Source of the DNA: Campanula takesimana
Lineage: Eukaryota > Streptophyta > Magnoliopsida > Asterales > Campanulaceae
Length of the DNA stretch: 64,000 nucleotides
NCBI GenBank assembly: GCA_026119855.1
Contig: JAOWBW010000597.1
Location: 558,001-622,000, forward strand
Direction: 5' to 3'
The stretch's first letter is position 1; the number at the start of each line of letters is the position of its first letter. Positions 12,740 through 24,695 of this stretch are shown here, piece after piece. Position numbers and translations under genes: made by a program. Below the pieces are notes generated by a model, which was not told the origin of the DNA, made no database searches, and worked only from the letters and a program-made list of their open reading frames with translations.

Positions 12740-13149
12740 TGATATGTACATACTTTATTTGTGCTAACTTTTGTGTTTCATCTAAGTTCAAAGATTAGCA
12801 ATTTTAGGATCATCCTAGTCATCCAAGGGGTAATTCCGTAATTTCCTCTTTTCCCTCGTTTTTATTTAATTCAAATCATTTGCAATTAATTTTATTCTCT
12901 ATTTATTTCCACCGTCACTATCCATGCATTTAATGAGATAGGACACCATTGGTCAAATCCCTGAATTTGCAGAGCTAACTTCCCACTTCTCTCTCCTTCT
13001 TACACAAACCGTTCCACTACTCCTTAACCTCCACCACTCTACTTTTCAGAACTTGTTTCTCTCACTCTACTTCTCTCTACATCTCTCTACTTTCTCTCTC
13101 TACTCACCCAGTTCTCTCTCTCCTTTCTCGACTCTCTCATTATTTCTCT
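12740..13149 (+). promoter_or_regulatory. Element X: CT-rich leader ahead of the extra ORF
   Basis: About 410 bp separate the pol stop from the extra ORF. The second half (about 12985-13149) is a dense CTCTCT/CTAC pyrimidine tract like a plant 5'UTR. It suggests the extra ORF is expressed from its own or a spliced transcript. Promoter activity is inferred only. Confidence 0.4.
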
Positions 13150-13227
13150 ATGTATATGGCTCCAAAACCCTCACAATCTGCAAAATTATCTAAGAAATCA
13201 CAGGATTCTACAATTGAAGACAACATG
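13150..13227 (+). pseudogene. Element X extra (envelope-like) ORF, exon 1
   Basis: Two in-frame Met codons (13150 and 13156) open a 26-codon, Lys/Ser-rich segment that ends in DNM, immediately before a GT donor (gtatga at 13228). The phase is 0 and matches exon 2, which starts Asp-Glu-Lys at 13864. The CT-rich leader before it and the pyrimidine-rich acceptor after it support a spliced gene structure. The split is inferred from sequence, without transcript evidence. Confidence 0.55.
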
Positions 13228-13863
13228 GTATGATTTCTTGCCAATAATCTCTTATATTTTCATTTTCTCATTTCGGTTTTTGGCGGGTTCGACAAACCCT
13301 TTTATGTTCTTAACTGATTGTTTGATTCTCTGGGTTGTTTTGGTTTTGATAATGTTCAATCCTTGATCGATTCACATTTTCGAATCTATTTATGTACTTT
13401 CATTCTTGTTTAATCTTTAGTTCTGTATTCTTCAATGCCATGGATTTTTTATTCATAGTTTTTCATGTTTTTCCCCTTTTGATTTCTGGGTTTGGTATGT
13501 TTTTGATAGTGAAATTGTTGATGTATTGCTGTTTAATCGGCTTTTGCGCATCTAGGAATGTAATTTTCATGGATTTTCGCGCTTTAGAACCATTTCTGGG
13601 TTTTCTTCATGAACAGTGTTCATTGTGTTCTTCAATGTTCTTCGTTTTCTTGTGAATCGACTTTTTGATCTTTAAAAACTTGTTACACACACTGATTCGG
13701 TGTTTGTGCATGTTCTGGTAACTCTCTTGAATTTCTCTAAGTCCTCACCCTTGTCGACCGCTTGTGTTTAACCGCTTTAGTCATTTGACCGCTATTTGTG
13801 TCTCGACCGTCACTTGGTCGACTGGATGAGTTCCATGTTTCTAACTTCTCAATTTTTTTTCAG
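13228..13863 (+). other. Putative 636-bp intron in the extra ORF of element X
   Basis: It begins GTATGATT and ends TTTTTTTTCAG. It is T-rich with stops in all forward frames apart from an 87-codon chance ORF, and joins phase-0 exons. An open frame that could start at GTG 13798 is simply intron read into exon 2. Confidence 0.55.
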
Positions 13864-15120
13864 GATGAAAAATCTTTTATTCCCGGTTGTATAATGGACC
13901 ATGATGACCTTATGAATGATGCGATTGGAAGGAATATTATCAGGAGGATGACAAAATCTGGCATTTTAAAGTACTTTACCATGAACCAATCTTATCACCT
14001 CCCCACTGTGGTCGGAGAATTCTACTCGACCGCCAAGGAAATCAAAGGAAGAGATGAGCAGAACAATCCACTTGACTGGATTGAAGCTGAAGTCTATGGG
14101 CAGAAGGTTGAGTTAGACTACACAGAAATTGCTACCGCGTTAGGTCTTGATATTGATTTTGAATCCCCTGAATTTCTAACTTCTGAGGAATGTGATGAGC
14201 TTGCAATATGATTGATTGGATCCACGAACGTGTGCACCCCCTACCAGAAACCTTTCCAGAGGTTATGTATTACATCGGGCACATGGTTGGCCACGGTCTG
14301 CTATGTAAGAGTGGCAACCACGGTAACTTCAACCTCTCCCAGTGGCACCTCTCTGCCGCCATCTATCTTGGAAGAAAATGAATTGGTCCAAGATTTTGTA
14401 TTCTCTGCTAGTTGAGCAAGTCAAGGACTACAATAAGCAGATTAAAGAGAAGCCCCCTACCAAGTATAAGAAGAATTCAAGACTGCTTTCCCTAATCTTC
14501 AAGTATACTCCTGAGATTTGCAAGGAGGTTGTAAAGGACAAACATGCAAAGGTACCTATCTCTCTTTCCAAGGTCTTTGATATCAAGACCATGAGACAAA
14601 TCTTCCGCAATCGTTTTGGTGATACACAATACCAGGAGTACTTAGCAAAGGATCGCAGAGAAAAGTATTTTCCCCCCAACTACACCAAGTCAGCTAGGGA
14701 AGCATTAGGACTGGATCCTCAAGGAGAGTCTGTTGAAATTCAGGAAGGTGAAGCTAGTGAAAGGTGAACAAGCAAGGGAAGCCCGGTTGGTTAAGGGAAA
14801 AGCAAAGGCTAGTGCATCGACCGCCCTTCCTCTCAAATCCAGACCCTTGATAGGGATTAAGCTCAAAGAACCAGTCTCTGCAGGCACCAAGTCTCTGTCC
14901 CCTCCTCCCAAACCGGTCTCCAAACTTTCCGCTCCTCAAAAGCGAGTCAAGTCTACCGTTCCTCCTCGCTCTACCGTAGTGAAATCTACCGCCTCCTCTC
15001 CTACCGCTCCTTCCAGGTCATTGAAACCTAAGACTCCTCTCCCCGCATCATCTCAGGAGGAGAAGTCCAAGAAAATAGATCTTTCCTTGAGTCCCCAAAA
15101 GGTTTCTAAAAAGACGAAGG
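13864..15120 (+). pseudogene. Element X extra (envelope-like) ORF, exon 2 N-terminal part, frameshifted
   Basis: The first 115 codons read DEKSFIPGCIMDHDD ... VVGEFYSTAKEI ... EAEVYGQKVELDYTEIATALGL. This resembles the 'putative plant transposon protein' domain of the third ORF in SIRE-type elements. Homology continues in other frames: an indel near 14205, another near 14380 and a third near 14740. After about 14760 the protein becomes Lys/Ser/Pro-rich and low-complexity. Element B interrupts it at 15120. The role of these proteins is not established; 'envelope-like' is a historical label. The ORF resumes at 33997 and again at 43182. Confidence 0.65.
15116..15120. repeat. Target-site duplication of element B, left copy (GAAGG)
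   Basis: GAAGG before the 5' LTR of B recurs at 33992-33996 after its 3' LTR, nearly 19 kb away. It proves that everything between is one nested insertion. Confidence 0.92.
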
Positions 15121-16491
15121 TGTTGGTGTTATGCCCTAGGCATGTTGTTTGTAAAACAAATGCTATTATTTATAAAGATATTGAATGTTTGATTATTATG
15201 TCTTTTGCATGTTTATTATAATTATCTCCATCCCTGATAATTATGATTAATTATTAGTATAAGTTTAATAGATAATCATATGATGATTATGGTGTATGGG
15301 ATACAATTAGACTTATGGGTATTTGTTGGAGAACAAATACTGGACTGACCCCTATGAGATTTATGTCATGGTCACAATGTCATAATTAAGTCTCATATAG
15401 TTATATCACTGGAATCTTTAGACCTGAGGTTATTACAGTCTTCCACATGATGAACATTACGTTTGACATATTCAAACGTTATCCCTAACCGGATAGCTAT
15501 AAACAATATGATTGGCATAATCGTAATCATGTAGGGAAGAGTAATAAGCCAAGATGGGATTTGTTCCTCGTCAAGAGAGATGTCAAGCTTTGGCCACTCG
15601 ATGAATGGTATTGATGAAATGCATGGCCGTGCTCAAATAAGATTTGTATTATCAATACATTCGGGATCGAGAAAGCATTGGACAAATGTAAGTTGACCAT
15701 TGACCATGGCTTACGTTCAATAGACATCGTGTAACAAAGAGATTGTGTTATGTTCTAGTTTAGGAAACTTTGGAGTTCAAAGTTATACTAATTGGGTAGT
15801 CATAATGGCTTGCTAGAGTCTGCTTATGACTTACGAGGTTTGACTGGTTCGGACTCGTTGCCAACTTAGTATAATCCTATTAGGTCACACACGCAGAACG
15901 GATAATTAAAAGGAGCGAAAAAAATGAAGTAAAACGGGTCCTGCCTAAAGGATCCGTACGGCTGAATCTGGATGCTTCCAGAAACATCCGTACTGATGGT
16001 TTTGCCGGCAGAATCAGTTTTTAGGAAAACTCTTGTTAAACAAGAAAACCTAAGTCCTAAAGGGTTTCTGAAACCCCTTGAATATAAATACAGACTGACG
16101 GGAATTGTTCCCTAGTAGTTGATTTGATCAATTCCAAAGTCTTTCTTAGAGAAAGAAATCACACATTATATTCTTGGGTTATTGTGATTGATTAATCTCA
16201 ATTATCAAGTCACAATAATAGTTAGGAGCTTTGAAGAATCGTTCTTCAACATCGTTGATCAATCCGAAGACCTAGCAGTCAAGTTCAAGAAGGCGTTCTT
16301 GAAATCTGTTCGTTGTGTGGATCACCGGTAGAGGGCGTTTGTCTTAACGCTTAATCCAAGTTTTACATAACGATCTACAAGGGTTAGTTTCCTTCATCTT
16401 GTTATTATGAATTATTGTTCATAGCGGATCTAGGCTATTGGGTTTTATTCATGTCTATCTTCCGCTGCGCATGATTGCACGAAACCCAACA
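15121..16491 (+). repeat. Element B 5' LTR
   Basis: Starts TGTTGGTGTT and ends AACCCAACA. It contains a CCGTACGG palindrome (15954-15961) with a mutated partner (15988-15995), then a TATA box at 16083-16090. The pair lies about 90-130 bp upstream of the TATA box, in U3. Confidence 0.92.
16083..16090 (+). promoter_or_regulatory. TATA box of element B 5' LTR
   Basis: TATAAATA, conserved at 33583-33590 in the 3' LTR. It places transcription start near 16115 and makes the last 370 bp or so of the LTR R-U5. Inferred from motif and position. Confidence 0.6.
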
Positions 16492-16492
16492 G

Positions 16493-16505
16493 TGGTATCA
16501 GAGCC
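16493..16505 (+). other. Element B primer-binding site
   Basis: TGGTATCAGAGCC one base after the LTR is the standard initiator-tRNA-Met-type PBS of plant copia elements. Confidence 0.92.
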
Positions 16506-18057
16506 CCGTTGATGATCAATAATTCTAATATTATCATGATATAATTATTTAATGAGATTATTTAATTGGTATGATCATGAGATAGATGAATTTATGTGAT
16601 GGATTTTATATGAGATATAAAATATGCATGCTAGTTGATGTGGTTGTAATATTGATTTGATTAATATGTATGATTGCATGCTTAGATTATCATGTTGTAA
16701 TCGGATTATTTTATTGATGATCTTGATCTAATTTGTATGTGGAATAAATTGGTTATTGAATATATGAATTAGATGGGATAAAATTCGTAATCTGCAATTT
16801 CATGTTTCTGTAATCTGATTATGTATAAACACGATATTAAGATTGATCGAATATCTGAAATCTGAAAATCTGGAAAAACTGGGATTCTACCTAAGAATCC
16901 GTACGGCTGGTTTGGGAGCCTCCAAACACATCCGTACGGATGGTATTGGTCCACTCCCTGAATTCATTCTGACTTCTCATGTTCAGATTCTTCTGCAAAT
17001 TGTTTGCAGAATTCGAACCTGAAAACAGAAACTGGTTTCAGACGGCTGGTTTTCAAAACCGTGTTTCCTGAAACAGTTTTCTGCGAAGAATTCAAAGTAA
17101 CTGCAGAAATCAGAGTTCTAAAGAGTTTAGAACTGCTGTAATCTGTGAGATTAAGAGACAATGAAAGATCTTGAGACAAGTGGCCAATCTATACGGGAAT
17201 GTGGATGCCTTTTGGCTTAGTTTCGACCGTATAGAGAAGTTGCTTGGTTTCTTGATCCTAGTACGGGAATGTGGATGCCTTTTGGCTTAGTTTCGACCGT
17301 ACGGTTTGTGCTCTCAATTTCAAGATGCTCTGCAGAAGGTTTGGACTATACTGATTTGATCCATTTCAGATGGCTGGTCTTTGAAACCATGTTTCCTGAA
17401 ATAGATGTAAGTTCAGAAGTGCAGACATAGAGATTAGAATCTTAAAGGAGTTTAAGATTGGAGTAATCTCAAAGGTTTCAGACTTTAATCCCTAACTAGC
17501 GCAAATAATGTCACATAAAATTAATTCGGTTAATTGATTAACTTTATGTGTGTGAACGTTCTTAAAATTTAAGTTATGTGCCAATCCATGATTAAAACAC
17601 TTGTGAGTACATGGGTAGTTTTATGTTGGTTACGCCCTAGCGTAGGCACATTGATTCTATCCATCTATAAGCAAGATGAGGAAACAGTGATTCCTATACG
17701 TTTAAAATGGTTTAACTTAATTAGGCTATCAAAACAGTTTTGGGCCTAAGGCACAGATGAGATTAAAACATGTTTAGACATATGATGTCTGGAATCTCAT
17801 AAAAGATCTAAGAGTCATATATGATATGATTGACAAGGAGTTGTCTACCTAAATAACTTATTTTGAGCAGTCGTGCCCTAGCCGACTCAAAGTTAAGTGA
17901 AATATGGATCTTGGCCCATTTTAATTATATGATACATTAGATGTATTTGAAGGTTATATAATTTAGTGGGAGTATTTGTGAAATACTTATAATATCTTTA
18001 ATTAAGTTGGTACTTATATTTAATTATTTTTTTATTTTTTTTGCATAATTGTAGATA
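16506..18057 (+). other. Element B 5' leader with palindromic repeats
   Basis: No coding frame above 75 aa. Two CCGTACGG palindromes (16899-16906 and 16932-16939) form potential 10-bp stems like those in the LTR. A 40-bp segment is repeated at about 17192-17231 and 17262-17301 (70-bp period), and each copy is bracketed by complementary ends (TATACGG/CCGTATA and GTACGG/CCGTAC). The rest is AT-rich with nothing recognisable. Confidence 0.6.
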
Positions 18058-21000
18058 ATGGCTCAAAGTACTGGTTCTTTATCATTGCGATCTATCCTTG
18101 AGAAGGAAAAACTTCAAGAAAATGGAGCTAACTACACGGATTGGATCCGTAGCCTTAGAATTGTTCTAAAGCATGAGGACAAGCTCCATATTCTTGATGA
18201 GCCCGTTCCTGAAGAGGAACCTGCTTCTAATGCACCCAAGGATGAGAGAAACGCCTACAAGAAACACAAAAGTGATTCTCGTGAGGTGGGTTGTCTTATG
18301 CTTGCGGCCATGTGTCCAGAGCTTCAGAAGACTCTTGAAAACTTGGAGGCATTTGACCTTGCTACCTCGTTGAAAGATATGTTTCAAGAACAAGCAAGGC
18401 AAGAAAGGTTCGACACTATAGCTGCCTTGGTCTCATGCAAGATGAGCGAAGGGTAGTCTGTGGGCCCTCATGTTTTGAAGATGAAGGCTCACTTTGAGCA
18501 TCTAGAGAGGCTTGTCCATCCCATTGATGTTGAGTTGGCCACTGATTTTATTCTTAATTCATTGCCCAAAAGCTATAATCAGTTCGTCATGAACTTTAAT
18601 ATGCATGGGATGGATAAGTCCCTGTCTGAGTTGCATGGGATGCTAAAGACAGCGGAAAAGAAAATCGGTAAAGAAGTCGCTCCCGTGCTCGTAGTGACAA
18701 AAGGAAGAAAAGGCTCTAAAGGCAAAGGCAAAGGGGTTAAGACAAAAGTTGTCAAACCCAAGATTGGCAAGGCAATTGTTGCTAATGCTGATGTGGCTAA
18801 ACCTACTTCCCAAAAGGATGCAATCTGTTTCCACTGCAATGAGATTGGTCATTGGAAAAGAAATTGCAAGGTTTACAAGGAAGAGTTAAAGAAGAAGAAG
18901 AGCAGTGGGACTGCGTCTACTTCAGGTATCTATGTTATAGATATTCTACTTTCTACTTCTAGTTCCTGGGTATTAGATACCGGATGTGGATCTCACATTT
19001 GTTTGAATGTGCAGGTACTAAGGAATAGGAGGCTACTCAAAGATGGCGAAGTGGACCTACGCGTGGGGAATGGAGCAAGAGTTGCTGCATTAGCCATAGG
19101 AACATATGATGTCATTTTACCTAGCGGATTAATTCTTGTTTTGAACAATTGTTATTACGTTCCGGATTTGAGTAGAAATATTATTTCAGTTTCTTGTTTG
19201 GATAATGAAGGTTATAGTTTTCTTATTAAAAATAAGAAGTTTTCTATTTATTTAAATGATATGCTTTATTGTACTGCATGTTCATTTAATGGCCTTTATG
19301 TTCTTGATGTTGAGAATGGAAATAATGAGAATATTTGTAATGTAAATAAGAAATCCAAACCTAATGATGTAAATCATACTTATTTGTGGCATTGCCGTCT
19401 TGGTCATATTAATGAGAAGCGTATCTCAAAACTCCATGGGGACGGACTTTTAGATTCACATGACTTTGAATCATATGAAACTTGTGAGTCTTGTTTACTT
19501 GGAAAAATGACTAAGGCACCTTTTACTAAGAGTAGTGAAAGGGCTAGTGACTTATTGGGACTCATACATACTGATGTGTGTGGACCAATGAGCAGCAGTG
19601 CTAGGGAAGGATATCAATACTTCATAACTTTTACTGATGACTTTAGTAGATATGGCTATGTCTACTTAATGAAACATAAAAGTGAATCTTTTGAGATATT
19701 TAGAATATTTCAAAATGAAGTACAAAATCAACTTGGTAAAACTATTAAAGCACTTCGATCTGAACGAGGTGGAGAATATTTAAGCCAAGAATTTGACAAT
19801 CATCTTAAAGATTGTGGAATTGTTTCACAATTAACTCCACCTGGAACACCACAATGGAATGGTGTGTTTGAGCGGAGAAATAGGACTTTATTAGATATGG
19901 TCCGATCCATGATGAGTCAAGTTGATCTTCCTTTAACCTTTTGGGGACATGCACTAGAAACTGCTGCTCTTACACTAAATAATGTTCCAACTAAATCTGT
20001 TCCAAAGACTCCATATGAGATGTGGACTGGAAGAAAACCTAGTTTGTCTTTCATGAAGATTTGGGGTTGTGAGGCTTATGTTAAGAGATTAATCTCTGAA
20101 AAACTTGCACCAATATCCGATAAATGTATTTTCGTTGGTTACCCTAAGGAAACTAAGGGTTATTACTTTTACAACCGCATGGAAAACAAAGTGTTTGTTA
20201 CCCGTCATGGTACCTTTCTAGAGAAAGAGTTTCTCTCCAAAGGAATTAGTGGGAGTAAAATTAATCTCGAAGAGGTTCGAGAACCCGAAAATAACATGGA
20301 ACAAAATGTTGGATCTGAACAAGTTTCACAAGGAGTTGTGGAACCTATTCAGAATACTCAAGTTCCTCGCAGAACTGGTAGGGTGCGATCCGAACCTGAG
20401 AGATATGGATTTCTCATGACGGATAGCAATGAAGTGGAAGTCATAGTTGATGATGAACCTACTTCCTACCAAGAAGCGATATCCGCTCCTGATTCAGATA
20501 AATGGCTTGAAGCCATGGAATCTGAAATTAAGTCCATGTATGAACTTGATTGATGCGCCCGAAGGTGTAAAAACCATAGGATGCAAGTGGGTTTTCAAAA
20601 AGAAGACTGACATGGATGGAAAGGCGCATACTAATAAAGCTAGACTTGTAGCGAAAGGCTATAGACAGATTCATGGAATCGACTATGATGAAACCTTTTC
20701 GCCCGTAGCAATGATCAAGTCTATAAGAATTTTACTTGCCATAGCCGCATATTTTGACTATGAGATATGGCAAATGGATGTCAAAACAGCGTTCCTTAAC
20801 GGGAACTTACTTGAGGATGTTTATATGACACAACCTGAAGGTTTTATAATTTCAGAAAATTCTAACAAAGTATGAAAATTGCAGAGATCCATTTATGGAT
20901 TGAAGCAAGCCTCTAGGAGTTTGAATCTTCGATTTGATGAATCGGTCAAAGAGTTTGGGTTCATCAAGAACGAAGATAAACCTTGTGTGTACAAGAATAT

Positions 21001-22015
21001 TAGTGGGAGCATATTACTATTTCTTGTGCTATATGTTGATGACATATTAATCATTGGAAATGACATTCCTGCACTGCAGTCTGTAAAGACTTGGTTAGGA
21101 AAGTGTTTCTCAATGAAAGATATGGGAGAAGCCGCTTACATCCTTGGCATAAGGATCTATCGTGATAGATCCAAGAAATTGATTGGTTTAAGTCAAGATA
21201 CATATATTGACAAAGTTCTTAAGAGATTCCGCATGGAAAACTCTAAGAGAGGAAATTTGCCAGTAGGTCATGACATATCTCTAAGTAAGAATCAGTGTCC
21301 TAAGACAACTGATGAGCGTGAGAGAATGATAGGGATTCCATACGCTTCTGCTATTGGATCCATCATGTATGCCATGATATGTACTAGACCCGATGTCTCG
21401 TATGCTTTGAGCATGACAAGCAGATACCAATCAGATCCTGGTGAGAGTCACTGGATTACAGTCAAGACGACTCTTAAGTACTTGCGAAGGACTAAAGATT
21501 CGTTCTTGGTGTATGGAGGAATGGAAGATGATCTTGTTGTAAGTGGTTACACAGATGCAAGCTTCCAAACCGACAAGGATGATTCTAGATCACAATCTGG
21601 ATTTGTATTTGTGCTCAATGGAGGTGCTGTTAGCTGGAAGAGTTCTAAGCAAAGTACCGTAGCAGATTCTACAACTGAAGCTGAGTATATTGCTGCATCC
21701 GATGCTGCTAAAGAGGCTGTTTGGATTAAAAACTTCATTGGTGAACTAGAGGTGGTTCCTAGCATTGCTAATCCAATAGACCTTTATTGTGATAATAATG
21801 GTGCTATTGCTCAAGCAAAGGAACCTAGATCGCATCAGAAATCCAAACACATACTTAGGCGTTTTCATATCATTCGAGAGATCGTTTATAGAGGAGACGT
21901 AAATATATGCAGAGTACCAACTGATGATAATATTGCAGACCCATTGACAAAGGGTCTTCCGCAAGCAAAGCATGATGGTCATGTTAGGTCTATGGGTATT
22001 CGATACATTAATTAA
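18058..22015 (+). pseudogene. Element B gag-pol polyprotein (three lesions)
   Basis: Gag starts at Met 18058 (MAQSTGSLSLRSILEKEKLQ). A CCHC knuckle CFHCNEIGHWKRNC lies near 18826-18867. Protease has WVLDTGCGSH. Integrase has HHCC (LWHCRLGH, CESCLLGK) and a core with HTDVCGP, SERGGEY and FERRNRT. RT has QMDVKTAFLNGN and YVDDILIIGND. RNase H has YTDASFQ and STTEAEYIAASDAAKEAVW. Lesions: stop TAG at 18454, a short deletion with frameshift near 20545 between the integrase C-terminus and RT, and TGA at 20873. Reading is otherwise continuous to TAA 22013-22015. The product would perform capsid assembly, reverse transcription and integration. It is non-functional as it stands. Confidence 0.93.
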
Positions 22016-22020
22016 GCCTA

Positions 22021-22035
22021 GTGCAAGTGGGAGAT
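22021..22035 (+). other. Element B polypurine tract
   Basis: GTGCAAGTGGGAGAT lies directly before the 3' LTR. It is the priming site for plus-strand DNA. Confidence 0.85.
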
Positions 22036-22610
22036 TATTGGTGTTATGCCCTAAGCATGTTGTTTGTAAAACAAATGCTATTATTTATAAAGATATTGAA
22101 TGTTTGATTATTATATCTTTTGCATGTTTATTATAATAATCTCCGTCCCTGATAATTATGATTAATTATTAATATAAGTTTAATAGATAATCATATGATG
22201 ATTATGGTGTATGGGATACAATTAGACTTATGGGTATTTGTTGGAGAACAAATACTGGACTGACCCCTATGAGATTTATGTCATGGTCACAATGTCATAA
22301 TTAAGTCTCATATAGTTATATCACTGGAATCTTTAGACCTGAGGTTATTACAGTCTTCCACATGATGAACATTACGTTTGACATATTCAAACGTTATCTC
22401 TAACCGGATAGCTATAAAGAAAATGATTGGCATAATCGGTATCATGTAGGGAAGAGTAATAAGCCAAGATGGGATTTGTTCCTCGTCAAGAGAGATGTCA
22501 AGCTTTGGTCACTCGATGAATGGTATTGATGAAATGCATGGCCGTGCTCAAATAAGATTTGTATTGTCAATACATTCGGGATCGAGAAATCATTGAACAA
22601 ATGTAAGTTG
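22036..22610 (+). repeat. Element B 3' LTR, first part
   Basis: Matches the first 575 bp of 15121-16491. The terminal TG has become TA. It is broken at 22610 by solo LTR C, with the duplicated target AGTTG at 22606-22610. Confidence 0.9.
22606..22610. repeat. Target-site duplication of element C, left copy (AGTTG)
   Basis: Matches 33190-33194 after the right end of C. Confidence 0.88.
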
Positions 22611-23104
22611 TGTTGGATATTATGCCCTAGGCACTTGAGAAAGGCCTATGCGTTATATCATAGCTTCATTGTTATAGAGATAACAAACCCGATTATTATA
22701 TCTTTTGCATGTTTATTATAATGATCATTGTCCCTAGCACTTATGAAGGGCTAGCATAAGTTTAATGGATAATCATATGATGATTATAGCGCATAGGATG
22801 CGGATTAAACTTGTGGGTACATGTTGGAGAACAAGTACTGGATAGACCCGTTATGAGATTTATGTCATGGTCAAATGTCATAATTAAATCTCATAATAGT
22901 TATATCATTTATCCTTAGACCTGAGATTACATAGTCTTACACATGATGAACATTATGTTTGACGTACTCAAACGCTACCCCTAACCGGGTGGTTATAAAG
23001 GCTACGATTGGCAGAATCGGATTCTTGTAGGGAAGAATGATAAGTCAAGATGGGATTTGTCCCTCTCTCAAGAGAGATATCTACTTCGCCACTCGATGAG
23101 TGAT

Positions 23105-23109
23105 ATTAA
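23105..23109. repeat. Target-site duplication of element D, left copy (ATTAA)
   Basis: Matches 31710-31714 exactly. Confidence 0.9.
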
Positions 23110-24626
23110 TGTTGGGTTTCCAAGTAACATGCGCAGCGGAATTTAGCAATTAAAATTTTAAGAAACCCAAACCCATGGATCCATTCATATGATTAAATCA
23201 AATACAACAACATGAATATAGGATAAAACTAACCCTTGATGGCTATGATTTTTTTTTTCTCTTTGGTCTTGGTGGAGATCTTGAAGCTTTATCACGAACA
23301 AATCACGAACTTTGTCAGATGATAAAATTCACCCTCTAGCGGTATCCACACTTCGAACGAATATCAAAGGAACTTCTTCGATCTTGGTTGCTAGACCAAT
23401 AATTGTAAAACACGCTTTCACAATTTAATAAAGAACTATATGGAATTTATTTGTGAATTATTTTGTTCCTCAATCAATGATATCTTAGAACAAAATAAAA
23501 TCTCTCTCAAACTCTTCGAGACTCACAAAAGCACTAGTAAATATGGTCTGGCCGAATTGGTGTTTTTATACACAATTAAGACCTATTCCAAATAGGTAAC
23601 TTGTGCCAAAAACCATTCCTAATCGAATTAGGAATTTTCCTGTCGGCAGCACCAGGCGCCCGCCTGCAAAGGACTAGGCGCCCGCTTGAATGACCAGAAG
23701 GTCCTTGGCTTTCTGGAATTAATTCAGGCGCCCGCCTGGTCTGACCCAAGCGCCCGCTCGGTAGACCAAACAGCCCAGAATGTTTCCAGAAATTCCTCCA
23801 AGGTCCTTTGACTCTAAATTCCAATATAGTCCTCTTATTTAAGATTCGTTCTATTGTGTGTGACCCTCTAGGATTATACTAAGTTGGCAATGGGCTCAAA
23901 CATGATCCCATAAGATATGATTAGGTTCTAGCAAACCGTCATACCTACCCAAATAGTATAACTAGATACAAGTTCGCATTCCTTTAGAATATGTCACAAT
24001 CCCTTTGTCCACGATGTCATTGAACACAAGTCATGGTCAAAGAGTCAACTTGTTTTGTTCAATACTTTCTCGATTCCGAATATGTTGATAATTCAAATGC
24101 TATTGATCCAATCAATCCATTTGAGTCCGGCCGAACATTTCATCAACATCATTCCTTCGAGTGGCCCAAGCTTGACATCTCTCCGTGGAGGGACAAATCC
24201 ATTTAGCTTATTATTCTTCCCAACGAGAATCCGATTATGCCAATCATACCCTTTATAACTACCGTGTTAAGGTAGCGTTTGAATATGTCAAACACAACGT
24301 TCATCGAGTGGAAGACTATAATAACTTCATGTCTAAGGATTCAAATGACATAACTAATATGAGATATATGTACGACATAGACCATGACATAAATCTCATA
24401 CAGCGGGTCATGTCCAGTACCTTGTTTCAAACAAGTACCCATAAATCTAACATGATCATCCCATGATCATTTAGCCTTTATACTAGTGCTTAACAAGCAC
24501 TAGGGACGGGGATTATTATAAGTAAACATGAACAACAATAATAATCAAAACATCTCTTTATTGATATGAAATAAATGATAACAATTACAACGTTTATTAA
24601 ACGTGCCTAGGGCACCACTACCAACA
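23110..24626 (-). repeat. Element D 3' LTR
   Basis: On the minus strand it starts TGTTGGTAGTGG and ends GGAAACCCAACA. A TATAAAAA box (complement of 23563-23570) lies downstream, in element direction, of four GGCGCCCGC-type modules (about 23650-23762). Confidence 0.93.
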
Positions 24627-24642
24627 ATCTCCCACTTGCCCT
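24627..24642 (-). other. Element D polypurine tract
   Basis: The complement reads GGGCAAGTGGGAGAT, immediately before the 3' LTR. It is nearly the same as the PPT of element B. Confidence 0.85.
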
Positions 24643-24695
24643 AGGCCCAATCTCCCATGTATCTAATACCCATGGACCTAACATGACCATCATGT

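Noticed and set aside
13798..13863. Upstream extension of the extra ORF to a GTG codon at 13798.
   Set aside because: The stretch ends in a polypyrimidine-CAG acceptor and is better explained as intron. A GTG start is unlikely in a plant gene.
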